A DNA stretch of 64,000 bases from Promethearchaeota archaeon (GCA_029838195.1 JALGVJ010000005.1:1-64000), one strand, 5' to 3'. Numbered from the stretch's first letter, positions 27,043-37,293 are shown. A program made the numbers and translations. Notes: generated by a model from the sequence alone, not told the origin.

Positions 27043-30009
27043 TCAAGATTTATTTAATTCTTCAAAGAGTTTAGTTTTAAGGTACGCCATAAAGTCAGAG
27101 AGAGGGGTTTTCAGATTTTCAATAAATGCTTGGCCATAGATTTTTGAACCTCCGCCTTTTCCGCCATGAGTTTCCGTACAATTTTTAATAAATTTTCCAA
27201 TATTTATATTTGATTTTTCCGCAATTTTTTTTCCTACCATTCCCATGAGGAGCACTCCTTTTTTGGTACTATTTACGAGGAGCGTTATCAAATCATCGGT
27301 TTTCTTGTGGAGCGCTTGACTTAGATTTTTAATATCTTCGGTATCAAGATTGTTAAAATGATTAATTACAATTCTAAAATCGTTATATTTTACAGCATTA
27401 TTCAAAATCTTATTTAGTTGTTCGGGAGCAAATAATGATGCAATTATTTCCACTTTTATTTTCATTTCGTTCCATTCCTCATATATTTTTTTTACTTTTA
27501 AGGGGATTTCCGTTTCTTTGATGTTTAAGAGATTGGATAATTCTGATAATGAATCTCCCTCAAAGAGTTCGTGAGAGGTCAATTCAAGGTTTTTTTTATC
27601 AATCTTTCCTTTTTTCACATTCTTTTTAAGTTCTTTCCATTTAGTCAATAATTCTTTTACTCTTCCCACGAGTTTATTTTCTTCAACATTTAATAAGATT
27701 TCTAATTCTTGTATGATTTTTTTCCTGCGACGCTCAAATAGTTCGGTTGCTTTTCCCGCCGTAAAGGTTAATCTCACGACGCCATCTTGTATTTTTTGGG
27801 ATTTAATGATTTTTATAGGCCCTGTTTCGGAAGTATTATTTAGATGTGTCCCTCCACAAGCTTCCACGTCAATGCCGGGAATTTCAACAATTCTTATATA
27901 TTTTCCGGGAACCGCTCCTCCTTGATAAATTCGCATGCCGTATTTTTTTTCTGCTTCTGACCGTGGCAAGAAGTCCAGATGAAGATCAATGGCTTGATTT
28001 ACGATCTCATTCGCTCGCTTCTCAATTTTTTCTAGTTGCTCCTTAGAAATCCTATCATAATGGGTTATGTCTAAATGAGAATTTTTTTCCGTTTTTTTAG
28101 CACCCGCTTGGTTAATATGATTACCAAGGATCTCTCGGGCGGCGGCATTTACTATATGGGTGGCGGTATGATGTTGCGCGAGCTGTTTTCTCCACTTTTT
28201 ATCCACTTTAATTTCAACAACATCACCCTCTTTAAATTTAGGAGGTTCTGCTAACACGTGAATCACGTGATTTCCCTTTTTAAAAACCTCATTAAATGAT
28301 TGCCCATTTATAGTGCCTATATCATGTAATTGTCCTCCTGAAGTGGGATAAGCTACAGATTCATCTACGATTACCATGTTATCTATAATTTTTAAGACTT
28401 TTGCTTTATTCGACAATTGCGTATAATCAAAATAATAGAGTGATTTCGTTTCGGGAATCCCATCCAAATCTATATTTATTTCTATTTCTTTTTTCATGGG
28501 TTTTTCTTGCTGCTCATGGCGTTCTACCACCAAGCTATAGAAATTTTCCGGAATATTCACGGGTTTTCCAAGTTTTAAAGCCATTTCTTTTACCATGTCC
28601 GGGTTAATTCCTTTCGAATCATATAGGTTTATCAAGATTTCATTCGTTATATGGCCTTTTTTAAAAATTTTTTTTAAAATTCGAACTGCGTTCTTTTTTG
28701 TATTGTAATATTTTACTTTTTCAGCATTTAAAATTTCTCTTATATCGTCAAGATTATCTGAAACTTCTGGAAAGAGCTCCTTTAGCTCTTCGGCATGCCA
28801 TTCGCAAACATCAGCCAAATCAATATTCCACTTGAATTTATCAATAAAGCTCATGGCTCGACGGAAGATAACTCTTAAATTATATCCTCCTCCCACATTG
28901 GAGGGAAGCATTCCATCATTAATAGCGAATAACAAGCTCCTGGAATGTTCGGCAATTGAGTATAATGCTGTTAAAGGTGAAATTTTTTCCCTTAATTCAG
29001 ACACGTCTACGTTTAATTCTTTTGCAACTCGTTCCCAAGCTTTTTCAATATCATCAATTTCATCTAAATTTAAATAAGCGGAATATTTTGAAAACTTGTT
29101 ATATAATTCCAAGTCTAATTCCATTTGGATAATTTTCCTTAATTTTTCTAACACCTTAGGAAAGGTAGCTTCATAGAGATTGGGAGTACTTTGAGAGAAC
29201 CAGGCAACACGTTCTTGACCAAGCCCCATATCCAACACTTTCAATTTCAATTCTTTTGGTCCTTGAGGAGTTTGTTCGAACATGGTATATACTTGATTAA
29301 ACAATTCTACGCCCTTACTAAAAAATTCCAAGCTACATCCAAAAGAACCGCCGCCTGCCCAACTATCTTCATGAATGGTAATTTCTTTTTTAGGCAAGCC
29401 GATTCCTTCATGAATGAAATCGTGCATGTCTAAAAATAATTGTCCTTGATCCCATTCTTCAGGCGAAACAAACACGTGTTGACCAATCATGACAAACCCG
29501 CAGAGGTGTCCGGATGTCACTCCCACATTTTCAATATCATTAAATCTCAAGCAGAACTGAGGAATTAATAGTTTTTTAGCAGGAGGCTCCATTTCTCCGT
29601 TGACTACGTAAGGCTGAAATGCTGAGATGGAAGCAATAGTAAATTCAGAAGTGGGATTCCATCTCGCCACGCATGGATATCTTTTTATGGGAACATATCC
29701 CCTTGGTTCTAAGATTTCCACGATTTTTTTCCACACTTGAATGTAAGACAATTTCTGTTTCAAGGGCTTACTGTTTACTACTTGGTAACCTCCCGAACAA
29801 GCGGGATCTCCGCAAACATCTTGATCTTTATTAGTTGTCCAGAAATACGTGCCGCATGTACACTGTTTTCTCATGTATCCCAGAGCTTTAAGTTCTTTGG
29901 TGGGAAAATATTCATCAGGATTTTTAGAAGCTATCTCTTTAAAAACAGTTTTGATTTCTTTATCATTCTTACATTTTGACAAGAGGTTTATTTGTTCAAG
30001 TGTTAGCAT
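27043..30009 (-). CDS. alaS: Alanyl-tRNA synthetase
   Basis: A 988-residue class II synthetase of the archaeal type, charging tRNA-Ala. The N-terminus carries the archaeal cysteine-rich element CTCGTYFW with a second pair CGDPAC (residues 52-75). The aminoacylation core includes RFNDIENVG near 153 and EDSWAGGGSFGCSLEF near 225. The editing domain has HHTATH near 610 and CGGTH near 716. The DHHA1-type C-terminal part ends with GGKGGGS. Length matches the family with a modest C-terminal extension. It is a single gene with AT-rich DNA on both sides. Confidence 0.96.
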   Translation of the reverse strand: MLTLEQINLLSKCKNDKEIKTVFKEIASKNPDEYFPTKELKALGYMRKQCTCGTYFWTTNKDQDVCGDPACSGGYQVVNSKPLKQKLSYIQVWKKIVEILEPRGYVPIKRYPCVARWNPTSEFTIASISAFQPYVVNGEMEPPAKKLLIPQFCLRFNDIENVGVTSGHLCGFVMIGQHVFVSPEEWDQGQLFLDMHDFIHEGIGLPKKEITIHEDSWAGGGSFGCSLEFFSKGVELFNQVYTMFEQTPQGPKELKLKVLDMGLGQERVAWFSQSTPNLYEATFPKVLEKLRKIIQMELDLELYNKFSKYSAYLNLDEIDDIEKAWERVAKELNVDVSELREKISPLTALYSIAEHSRSLLFAINDGMLPSNVGGGYNLRVIFRRAMSFIDKFKWNIDLADVCEWHAEELKELFPEVSDNLDDIREILNAEKVKYYNTKKNAVRILKKIFKKGHITNEILINLYDSKGINPDMVKEMALKLGKPVNIPENFYSLVVERHEQQEKPMKKEIEINIDLDGIPETKSLYYFDYTQLSNKAKVLKIIDNMVIVDESVAYPTSGGQLHDIGTINGQSFNEVFKKGNHVIHVLAEPPKFKEGDVVEIKVDKKWRKQLAQHHTATHIVNAAAREILGNHINQAGAKKTEKNSHLDITHYDRISKEQLEKIEKRANEIVNQAIDLHLDFLPRSEAEKKYGMRIYQGGAVPGKYIRIVEIPGIDVEACGGTHLNNTSETGPIKIIKSQKIQDGVVRLTFTAGKATELFERRRKKIIQELEILLNVEENKLVGRVKELLTKWKELKKNVKKGKIDKKNLELTSHELFEGDSLSELSNLLNIKETEIPLKVKKIYEEWNEMKIKVEIIASLFAPEQLNKILNNAVKYNDFRIVINHFNNLDTEDIKNLSQALHKKTDDLITLLVNSTKKGVLLMGMVGKKIAEKSNINIGKFIKNCTETHGGKGGGSKIYGQAFIENLKTPLSDFMAYLKTKLFEELNKS

Positions 30010-30291
30010 GGCTACAACAGATACTCATAGTTTAGCATGTATTAACAAGAATAATTTAAGAAAACATAAAATTTTTATTAAAAAACTCCCTTCTCCAAGA
30101 AAAATCCGTGATTATTGTTTTCGCTCTCTTTCATGAAAGAATCATGTTAAACTATAATCTTCTTATCAAGATACCGGTTGTTTTTACTCCATGGATTCTT
30201 TAGAATGGGAGAAAAATAAAAATACTTGGATTTATATTATTTTCTAAAGTTAGCTTTTTTTGAATGACAACTGGCATGGATTAATGCGGTC

Positions 30292-30687
30292 ATGAGAATC
30301 AAGGGAGAAAAAACACTTCAAGGGAAAGAAATTATCACATCAAGTGAGTTTTTGGATGATTTAATAAAAAGAATCGATAGCATCATTCATTTCTTGGAAT
30401 ATGAAAAGGATAATGATTTGAAATTTGCGTATCTAATTGGAGCGATTGAAGGATTAACTTTAAGATTAAATCGAGTTTGCCATGAAGAACTGATTTTTAT
30501 CGGACAAGAAAGAAAATTTAAAGAAGATCTTATAGAATTGGCGTGCGTGGAATTAAATAAAATGCAAGAAATGATAGGAAAGACTCAAGATTTAGAGATG
30601 TTAAAAACTTCCTTATTGAACAATCTTTTTTCTCTAAAGAATCAGTTGAAAATCCATGTTTCTTTAAAATGTTTAGAGGATTTATGA
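30292..30687 (+). CDS. Uncharacterised helical protein (131 aa)
   Basis: No family is recognised. The chain is short and strongly amphipathic, with helices around residues 18-40, 45-66 and 72-125 and scattered Cys residues that form no pair. It contains LKFAYLIGAIEGLTLRLNRV in the middle. It starts at ATG without a strong SD. It sits between alaS and a PPOX-like gene on the other strand. Probably a small soluble Asgard-specific protein; no function can be offered. Confidence 0.55.
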   Translation: MRIKGEKTLQGKEIITSSEFLDDLIKRIDSIIHFLEYEKDNDLKFAYLIGAIEGLTLRLNRVCHEELIFIGQERKFKEDLIELACVELNKMQEMIGKTQDLEMLKTSLLNNLFSLKNQLKIHVSLKCLEDL

Positions 30688-30712
30688 AGGATCTTTGTTA
30701 TAAAAGCTTTAT

Positions 30713-31171
30713 TCACAACGTTAAAGCTTGCAATCGAGCATATCCTTTTTTAATGAAATCATAATCCAAAAGTTCAATTTTTTCCGGAATGATTTTCAAG
30801 ATTAATTTACATTTTCTTTTAATACATTTTTTAGCATCCTTAAAGCCGGGATCCCCTTCTTCCAAGAAAATCAATCTTTCTTTTCCGGAGGCCGTGATTT
30901 GCATTCCTTGAATCTTTCCAGAATCCATGGGCGTGTAAATTCCTATACTTACGATGGGATTTTTTTTTATGTTTTCTACTTTTCTTCCGGGTGTTGGGCA
31001 TATATAAAGGGTGAAATCACTGCTATTTTTCTCCATATAGAAGTCCATGGGAGTGGCTCTTGGAATATTATCTGAACAGGTACATAAAACAAGTACTTTC
31101 CTTGCATTCAAGAAATTTCGGATTTCTTGGATTAATTCCTCCTTGGGCATTTTTTTATTCATTATTTTCAA
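30713..31171 (-). CDS. Pyridoxamine 5'-phosphate oxidase-like flavin-binding protein
   Basis: The 152-residue protein has the split-barrel pattern of the PPOX family: helix PKEELIQEIRNFLNARKV, then strands VLCTCSDNIPRATPMDFY, and FTLYICPTPGRKVENIKKNP near residue 52, a common flavin-phosphate contact region. GMQITASGKERLI provides the next strand. Such proteins bind FMN or F420 and reduce small molecules or act in cofactor handling. The substrate is unknown. The gene is alone on its strand, 157 bases from ftsZ. Confidence 0.85.
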   Translation of the reverse strand: MKIMNKKMPKEELIQEIRNFLNARKVLVLCTCSDNIPRATPMDFYMEKNSSDFTLYICPTPGRKVENIKKNPIVSIGIYTPMDSGKIQGMQITASGKERLIFLEEGDPGFKDAKKCIKRKCKLILKIIPEKIELLDYDFIKKGYARLQALTL

Positions 31172-31328
31172 TCTAAATAGAATTTTTTTTATTTAACACT
31201 TCAAGTAAAACTTGAGTGCAAGTATTTTTAAAAATATATTAATATTTCCATGCTCATGAATTAGAAAGAAAACTGAACAGGAAAATAAAGCTTTAAAAGG
31301 AAAATAAAAGTAAAATCTCAATGAATAT

Positions 31329-32420
31329 TTAATGTGCGGGAAGTTCCGATTCTGCGTTCATAGCGTGATATACATAAGGAGAAATGGGACCTTTTCCTAA
31401 AACTAAAATTCGAATTCTCCGACCGAAATTTGGATCAATGGTATTTCCAAATTTCAACTGGGCTTTTTCAGGGATTTCTTCGGAGATGCTAGAAATTATT
31501 TTATTTACCTTTGATAATGACAAGCGATGATTACCGGTAATGGAAACTATACAATTTTCTATTTTTTTAATATCAGGTTGTAATAAAGGATTATTCAATG
31601 CTAGTTTTGCCTTGGTAACCAAATCTTTTTCACGTCCGAGTGACTCTGTAATTCCTATTAAACCGGAAGGATATTTTCCATTTCGCATGAATACTTTTTT
31701 GATGTCTGCATAATCAATATTTACGAGACCACAATTATTTATCAAATTAACTACTTCCCGGATGCTCTTTACCAAGATTTCATCCATGATTTTAAAACAC
31801 GTTAATAAAGGCGCTCGGGGCAAAAAATGAAGCAAGTTATCGTTAGGAAAAGGAATTAAAGAATCCGCGAATTTAGCCAAATTTCTCAGTCCCCATTTAG
31901 CTCTCATCCTTCTTTGTGCTCCTTCAGACCTGAAAGGAATGGAGCAGAAACCAACGACAATCGCATGAAGTCGTTTTGCTTCTCTTGCAATAATAGGCGC
32001 TGCGCCCGTTCCCGTGCCTCCTCCCAATCCACAAGTAATGAACACGATATCGGGAGCATTCGATTCGAAAATTTCTCTTATTCTATGGGAATCTTCTTCT
32101 GCAGCTTCTTTTCCTAAAATGGGATCATTACCTGAGCCTAATCCATTACATCGTTCTTTTCCAATTAATAATTTGTAATTGCTATTTGAATGAAATAAAT
32201 CATGAGCATCCGTGTTAATATTTAAGGTTTCTGCATTTTCTATTCCAATTTCTTGCAATCTAGAGACGGTATTGTTTCCAGCGCCTCCCACGCCTACGAT
32301 TAAGCTTTTTACTTTCAGATTTTTTAATAATTCCATTAAATATTCATCACTATCAAAGGTATCTCTAGCCCTTGCTATTTGATTAAAATAAGATTGTTCA
32401 GGTTCCATATTCCACTCCAT
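31329..32420 (-). CDS. ftsZ: Cell-division GTPase FtsZ
   Basis: A 363-residue tubulin-like GTPase that polymerises at the division site. The nucleotide pocket is present: GVGGAGNNTVSRL near residue 42, the tubulin signature GLGGGTGTGAAP near 135, and INIDY-type contacts (VNIDYAD) near 240. The T7 element follows within the C-terminal domain. The C-terminus ends soon after the second domain (PYVYHAMNAESELPAH) without a long linker and conserved tail. Asgard archaea often carry FtsZ alongside actin and ESCRT; no ESCRT gene is in this window. Confidence 0.95.
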   Translation of the reverse strand: MEWNMEPEQSYFNQIARARDTFDSDEYLMELLKNLKVKSLIVGVGGAGNNTVSRLQEIGIENAETLNINTDAHDLFHSNSNYKLLIGKERCNGLGSGNDPILGKEAAEEDSHRIREIFESNAPDIVFITCGLGGGTGTGAAPIIAREAKRLHAIVVGFCSIPFRSEGAQRRMRAKWGLRNLAKFADSLIPFPNDNLLHFLPRAPLLTCFKIMDEILVKSIREVVNLINNCGLVNIDYADIKKVFMRNGKYPSGLIGITESLGREKDLVTKAKLALNNPLLQPDIKKIENCIVSITGNHRLSLSKVNKIISSISEEIPEKAQLKFGNTIDPNFGRRIRILVLGKGPISPYVYHAMNAESELPAH

Positions 32421-32611
32421 ATTTTATCTCTTTTTCCACTATATTACTAAAAGAATATTAGAATAATATAAATCAGTGATATCGAGATATTATTTCATGG
32501 GGGAAGGGAAGAAAACTAAATATTTTTTTTCGTGATATTAATGAGAAAAAAAAGAAAATGAATTGATTTTTAAGGAAAAATTTTCATGAGTATAATAACC
32601 GGAGGGATTAA

Positions 32612-32851
32612 ATGGAAGTTAATTTTAACAAGGAAAAAAGCTCAAACGCATTGGATCGTGAAAAACTCGATGCAGATATCATTAAAGTTAAAGCCCACCT
32701 CACGTGTCCTTATTGTGGCTATAAAAAATCTTTTAAAAACAAATTTATTCGCTCTAATATGGAACAAATGGTAGTCTCCTTAAAAATATTTGATTGGATG
32801 ACATGTACCTGTGGAGAGCTTCTTATTTTAAATTTAGAATTTGAAATTTGA
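32612..32851 (+). CDS. Small zinc-ribbon protein
   Basis: A 79-residue protein with CPYCGY near residue 32 and CTCGE near 70, a plausible four-cysteine zinc ribbon whose knuckles are separated by a basic stretch (KKSFKNKF). GGAGGG precedes the ATG by six bases, so translation is well supported. It is too short for a recognised family. It may bind nucleic acid or a protein partner. It lies between divergent ftsZ and convergent endoQ and stands alone. Confidence 0.7.
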   Translation: MEVNFNKEKSSNALDREKLDADIIKVKAHLTCPYCGYKKSFKNKFIRSNMEQMVVSLKIFDWMTCTCGELLILNLEFEI

Positions 32852-32917
32852 GATTCAATTATTAAATATTAATGAAGATAAAATTATTTTATTTTCTTGG
32901 TTCTTTTTTATCGTCCG

Positions 32918-34225
32918 TTAAATATTAATTTTGATTTCTCCATAAGTTCCCCCTCCTCCTGGTAAATATTCTATTTCATCCTTTCTAAAAGCATTAATAA
33001 TTAAAGCTATTTTTTCGTTATATTTTTGAATTTCTTGAATATCTAAATCAATAAGAACATGAAATTCAGGGCCAAGTTTCTTAATAATCTCATCATACAT
33101 CTTTTTAATGGTTTTAGTAGAAGTACTTTTTATTCCTTTCACGGCACGAATGATATCAATTAAAGGAATCGCATTAATATAAGGTGGGCGATGAGGAGGA
33201 TGTTGAGGGGTTTTAGTGGAGGATAATATTTCTATTCGTTCACTCACGCCTAATCGAATTTTATAAGATTTTCCCACTTGTTCCTTACAAGCTGGACAAA
33301 TAACTTTATTTCGAGAAACTTGATTGATATATTCTGCTCTAGATTTTTCAGGATTCTCAGAGAAATAAGTTATAAAATCGTGCGTGATTTGATAATTAGA
33401 GAACGGTAAGATAGTGGAAGTTATGTTTTTCTTGAATAAAACTCTTCGACGACATTTCGAGCAGAACATGTTATAATATTTACCTAATTTAGGATGAAGG
33501 CCAACATTTAATATTATTCTCCTTTCATTCTTTCTCCTCAAAGCCAATTCAATTTCTTCAAAAGAAGGATGTTCTATTTCGAACTGATTGAACTCTCGTC
33601 CAAGGGAGCGGGGATGTTCTGAATGGGCATCACTATTACTAAGAAAAGAGACGTCTTTTAAACATCCTAATCTATCTGCTAAATCTGTATTTGCAGACAA
33701 TCCTAATTCAAGAAAAAATACTTTTTTTATAGAATCTTGGTAGCATTTTTCTAAGGTTTCATATCTATCTTGTCTAAAAATAGCTTTAAAAGGAGTGAAC
33801 GCATGAGCCGGTCCAATAATAGCACCATGCTCATCTAACATATCAACTAATTCGGGAGGAGTTAGGTTTACCCGAGGTCGTCCACCCCATTCATTTAGGA
33901 TGTTTTTTGAATGAGGCTTTAATTCATCTTGAATTTCTTTCACGCTGTTAAAATCGGGAAAAAAGACAATATGATGGATTGATTCCGAATCCTCAATTTC
34001 AGTTTGCAGGATAAAATAGATATTTTTATACACGAGACCATAATTTTCCCTTTTAAGATTATTTTCCATGTATTTTTGCCAATTCGGTTGTAATATGTCT
34101 CCCGTTCCCACGATATTTAATCCTTTATGCCGACACGTAGCTACGATGGTATCTAAATTCATGGTTTTTGATACGGCTATGGAATGAGGACCATGAATAT
34201 GAAGATCCGCTTTATATATTTTCAT
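32918..34225 (-). CDS. Endonuclease Q (PHP-domain DNA repair nuclease)
   Basis: The 435-residue protein has the EndoQ layout: PHP catalytic domain with DLHIHGPHS at residue 6, GTGDIL near 40, the metal-binding GPAHAFTPF near 142 and SNSDAHSEHPRSLGREF near 195. A zinc finger of FCSKC and CPAC pairs (residues about 255-317) follows, then a C-terminal helix-hairpin region. EndoQ nicks DNA 5' of deaminated bases and abasic sites, chiefly in archaea. It ends in GGGGTYGEI. The gene is alone on its strand; the TPR protein lies upstream with its own start. Confidence 0.9.
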   Translation of the reverse strand: MKIYKADLHIHGPHSIAVSKTMNLDTIVATCRHKGLNIVGTGDILQPNWQKYMENNLKRENYGLVYKNIYFILQTEIEDSESIHHIVFFPDFNSVKEIQDELKPHSKNILNEWGGRPRVNLTPPELVDMLDEHGAIIGPAHAFTPFKAIFRQDRYETLEKCYQDSIKKVFFLELGLSANTDLADRLGCLKDVSFLSNSDAHSEHPRSLGREFNQFEIEHPSFEEIELALRRKNERRIILNVGLHPKLGKYYNMFCSKCRRRVLFKKNITSTILPFSNYQITHDFITYFSENPEKSRAEYINQVSRNKVICPACKEQVGKSYKIRLGVSERIEILSSTKTPQHPPHRPPYINAIPLIDIIRAVKGIKSTSTKTIKKMYDEIIKKLGPEFHVLIDLDIQEIQKYNEKIALIINAFRKDEIEYLPGGGGTYGEIKINI

Positions 34226-34318
34226 GAATTGATTGAAAACTACGTGAATGTATAATTTATTTTAAAATATCTTGAACAAATAAAAAGAAGGCCTTTATTT
34301 AAAATCATGGAAAAAAAT

Positions 34319-35161
34319 CTAACTCAAAATGATTTTCTTTAACTTTAAATATAGTCGAGTTAATTTTTTTCTTGCTAAATCATTATTCGGATTAATTTCT
34401 AATACTTTTTCAAAGTATTCAATTGCTTTTTCAAATTTTTTTATTCTTTTGTAAAGTAAGCCAAGAAAATACAATATTTCTTCATTATTCGGTTCTAAAA
34501 TTAATGCTTTTTCGAAATAATAGATGGCTTTTTCATGATCTCGTAGGTCTTTATATAATAAGGCCACATCCAACCAATTCAGCACGTCATCGGGATTCAT
34601 TTCTAATACTTTCTCATGATACTGAATGGCTTTATTAATTTCGCCCATCTCATGATAAATAATAGCCAAATTCTTTTGTAGATAATCCGCATCCGGATCT
34701 ATTTTTATGGCTAACTTCATGAAGCGAATAGCTTGTTCATATTCTCTTTTATCTTTATATAATAACGCTAAATTGTTTAAAGCATCAAAATTTGAAGGAT
34801 CTAATTCAAAAGCTCGCTTATAATAATCAATAGCCCCATCAAATTGTTTGTTATCTTCCAAAGAGTATCCTAGATTATAAAGTATGGTAGCGTCATCAGG
34901 ATTTAATTCGAGGGCTTTACGATAACATTCTATCGCCTTATCATGATTGGATAAATAAGAATACGTGAGACCCAACGAATTCCACACGTCTTCGAAAAAC
35001 GGATAAATTTCCAAAGCTTTTTTATAACATTCGATGGCTTTATTATATTCTTTATTATCAAAAAAAGCATCTCCGAGGTTGATCCATAGATTTACATCCT
35101 TCGGATCACTTTCAAGCGATTTTTGGTATTTTTTAATCATCGTAGTGTCTATTATTAACAT
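34319..35161 (-). CDS. Tetratricopeptide repeat protein
   Basis: The 280-residue chain consists of about seven to eight TPR units of 34 residues with the family pattern (W-x2-LG near the start, A at 20, Y-x-KALE-x-P at the end). Examples are NLGDAFFDNKEYNKAIECY and ALEIYPFFEDVWNSLG. There is no extra domain or membrane segment, so it acts as a protein-protein scaffold. It shows neither a catalytic domain nor a clear genetic partner. Confidence 0.92.
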   Translation of the reverse strand: MLIIDTTMIKKYQKSLESDPKDVNLWINLGDAFFDNKEYNKAIECYKKALEIYPFFEDVWNSLGLTYSYLSNHDKAIECYRKALELNPDDATILYNLGYSLEDNKQFDGAIDYYKRAFELDPSNFDALNNLALLYKDKREYEQAIRFMKLAIKIDPDADYLQKNLAIIYHEMGEINKAIQYHEKVLEMNPDDVLNWLDVALLYKDLRDHEKAIYYFEKALILEPNNEEILYFLGLLYKRIKKFEKAIEYFEKVLEINPNNDLARKKLTRLYLKLKKIILS

Positions 35162-35507
35162 ATGAATCTACCAAGATTAATTTATCCAAGAATCTAAAGA
35201 TCTAAGAAATTATTAAAATTCACGTTCATTGAATTAAAAATAGCAAGGGAGAATTAAAAAAATTAGAATAGAAACAAGAAAAAATCGAATAAAAATTATA
35301 ATTATCATTTTTTCAAGAAGCCAATTTTTTCTGTCAAATTGGATCCTTCGAAAAATCTATAAGTTAGATAAAACCGACAAACGTAAGGAGAGACTTTTAT
35401 AAAGAATAAAAATTTAAAAAGATATTAAACCATTACTTAAATAAGATTAAAATTAAAGAAATTATATACATGAGAACATTCTTAAATTAAACGTCCATTC
35501 ATGAAAA
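35162..35507. other. Intergenic stretch between divergent TPR and roadblock genes
   Basis: AT-rich promoter-like DNA separates two divergent genes. TATA-like runs occur near 35400-35412 and 35460-35470. No fold, repeat or gene is seen. Confidence 0.4.
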
Positions 35508-35873
35508 ATGACCCCTCCCATAGATTTCGAGGCTATCATTAATGATTTATTGGAAAAATGCAATCCCCTCATCTATTTCATCATAGTCTCTAGTCTTAAT
35601 GGAGTGGTATTGAATTCTAGAATCAATGAAGAGGAATTCAATAAAGCCTCCATTAGTTTAGACGTATCTCAATTATACGACATTAGCAAGGATGTCGTGG
35701 ATAAAATTGGCTTACAGCAACCGGAATTTACTATAATCCATTCAGATAATTATTATCTTTTATCCATCCGAATTTTAAATTATTTGTTAACCATTCTCTC
35801 CCTTGATGTGATTGATGTCAACACGGTTTTTCAAATCATCAATGACCATGTAGCGCCCTCTCAAGAATCTTAA
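35508..35873 (+). CDS. Roadblock/LC7-like protein
   Basis: A 121-residue protein. It has the N-terminal helix INDLLEKCNPLIYFIIVSSLNGVVLNSR expected of a roadblock fold, the middle helix with LYDISKDVVDKIGL, and paired strands PEFTIIHSDNYYLLSIRIL. It is shorter and more divergent than the one at 3114. Such proteins usually dimerise and bind small GTPases. There is no GTPase neighbour. The start is ATG in an AT-rich context without SD, so it may be leaderless. Confidence 0.6.
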   Translation: MTPPIDFEAIINDLLEKCNPLIYFIIVSSLNGVVLNSRINEEEFNKASISLDVSQLYDISKDVVDKIGLQQPEFTIIHSDNYYLLSIRILNYLLTILSLDVIDVNTVFQIINDHVAPSQES

Positions 35874-36015
35874 TTTTAACCTCATGAAGAGAAACGTTTT
35901 ACTATTCTTTTTAAAGTTGTTAAGTTTTCTTCTCCTCACGATTATTGGTCTATAGAAGTCTTTTATTGTTTTCTTAATAGTTTTATAATAATAAATAATG
36001 AGGTGAATGGATTTT

Positions 36016-36531
36016 ATGAAATATGAAAAAAATCAATATTCCGAAGGCATATCAATATGTGGTTTGATCTTGGCGGGAGCTTTCATTTTTTGGGGTGTAA
36101 ACACGTTAACTAGGCCAAGAGCTTCGTGGTTGGGGTTATGGTGGTTAGGCTTCTTATGGCTAGGCATCGGATTAAGCATCTTGGCAGGAGAAATTCGTTC
36201 TATGTTAAATCGAGGAAAACTACGCAACGTAGTGAAAACGGAATTCATTCAAAATCCAAATGCTACGGTGGAAGAAATTGTTAAAAATACGGGTATATCT
36301 GAAAAAGACGTGAAAGCAATCATTTTAGACTTAAAAGCTTCAGGAGAATTAGTGGGAATCTTTTCTCCCGAAACGGGGAAATTAGAAAAAGCACGCGTTC
36401 TACCTGCACGACAAGAAGTCATTATTGAGAAAAATCCAGGAAATGAGATCGGAAAATTTTGTTCAAATTGTGGGACGCCTGTCATGAAGGAGGGAACGAT
36501 ATATTGTTCTTATTGCGGTTCAAAATTATAA
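36016..36531 (+). CDS. Membrane protein with winged-helix and zinc-ribbon domains, copy 1
   Basis: About 171 residues in three parts: two membrane helices (about 14-32 and 38-58), a winged-helix-like domain (about 65-125, with VEEIVKNTGISEKDVKAIIL and a wing strand GELVGIF), and a C-terminal zinc ribbon FCSNCG and YCSYCG. I start at ATG 36016, where GAGGTGA lies at normal distance; an ATG three codons upstream touches that SD. The N-terminus then aligns with the paralogue downstream. The fold could recruit a partner at the membrane, perhaps in a trafficking system. No family name is certain. Confidence 0.75.
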   Translation: MKYEKNQYSEGISICGLILAGAFIFWGVNTLTRPRASWLGLWWLGFLWLGIGLSILAGEIRSMLNRGKLRNVVKTEFIQNPNATVEEIVKNTGISEKDVKAIILDLKASGELVGIFSPETGKLEKARVLPARQEVIIEKNPGNEIGKFCSNCGTPVMKEGTIYCSYCGSKL

Positions 36532-36744
36532 TTTTTATTTTAATACATCTTAAAGCGAGAGCATATCCGAAATTTCCCGCCTTTTTTCTCTTTCCCCTTT
36601 TTTATTCACGTTTTCACGTGATAGAATTTTTAAGGTTCATTTTTATCTTTTTTATAGGTTATAGATTTTTAAAAAATATTTTACTCATGAATTTATAAAA
36701 AAATAAATACATGATAAGATATTATTAAAATTGGTGAATCTTGT

Positions 36745-37293
36745 ATGGTAAGATATAAAGAAAATATGTACACGCAAGGAGTATCTATTTGCTGCTTGAT
36801 AATCGCAGGAGGCTTGATCTTATTTGGTTTTTTAGGCCCATTTCCCATTAGTTTGATAACGTCAATCATTGGCATTATCATTATTCTCAGTCAAATTTAT
36901 AGAATTTCTGCAAGAAGTAAATTAAGACAAGTAGTAAAGAATGAATTCTTGATGAATCCGAAAACCACGGTGAGGGATATTTGTAATTCCACGGGCATAA
37001 CGGAGAAAGATGTTCGCGCAATCATTTTAGATTTAAAAGCATCGGGAGAATTAATGGGAAAATTTTCAAGCTCAACGGGTATGTTGGAGGAAGCTTTCAT
37101 CACAAATAAGCAAAAACGCCTAGCTCAAAAACCAGCTGCTATACATTCAGTATCATCCACTCAAGCACCAGCACAAATAGCCACTCCAGAAATACCCCTT
37201 GCTGAAGTCCAACAACGTTATTGTCCTGGATGTGGAACATTAGTTGCCCAAGATGCTAAATTTTGTGAATTTTGTGGAACTGAACTGAATTAA
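36745..37293 (+). CDS. Membrane protein with winged-helix and zinc-ribbon domains, copy 2
   Basis: 182 residues; same plan as copy 1: two membrane helices (about 12-30 and 34-50), a winged-helix-like part with VRDICNSTGITEKDVRAIIL, a Pro/Ala/Ser-rich linker, and the zinc ribbon YCPGCG and FCEFCG. The two aligned copies share the KDV(K/R)AIILDLKASGEL core almost exactly, so this is a recent tandem duplication. GGTGA precedes the ATG by seven bases. The hydrophobic part has diverged more than the winged helix, suggesting that the cytosolic half is under stronger constraint. Confidence 0.75.
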   Translation: MVRYKENMYTQGVSICCLIIAGGLILFGFLGPFPISLITSIIGIIIILSQIYRISARSKLRQVVKNEFLMNPKTTVRDICNSTGITEKDVRAIILDLKASGELMGKFSSSTGMLEEAFITNKQKRLAQKPAAIHSVSSTQAPAQIATPEIPLAEVQQRYCPGCGTLVAQDAKFCEFCGTELN

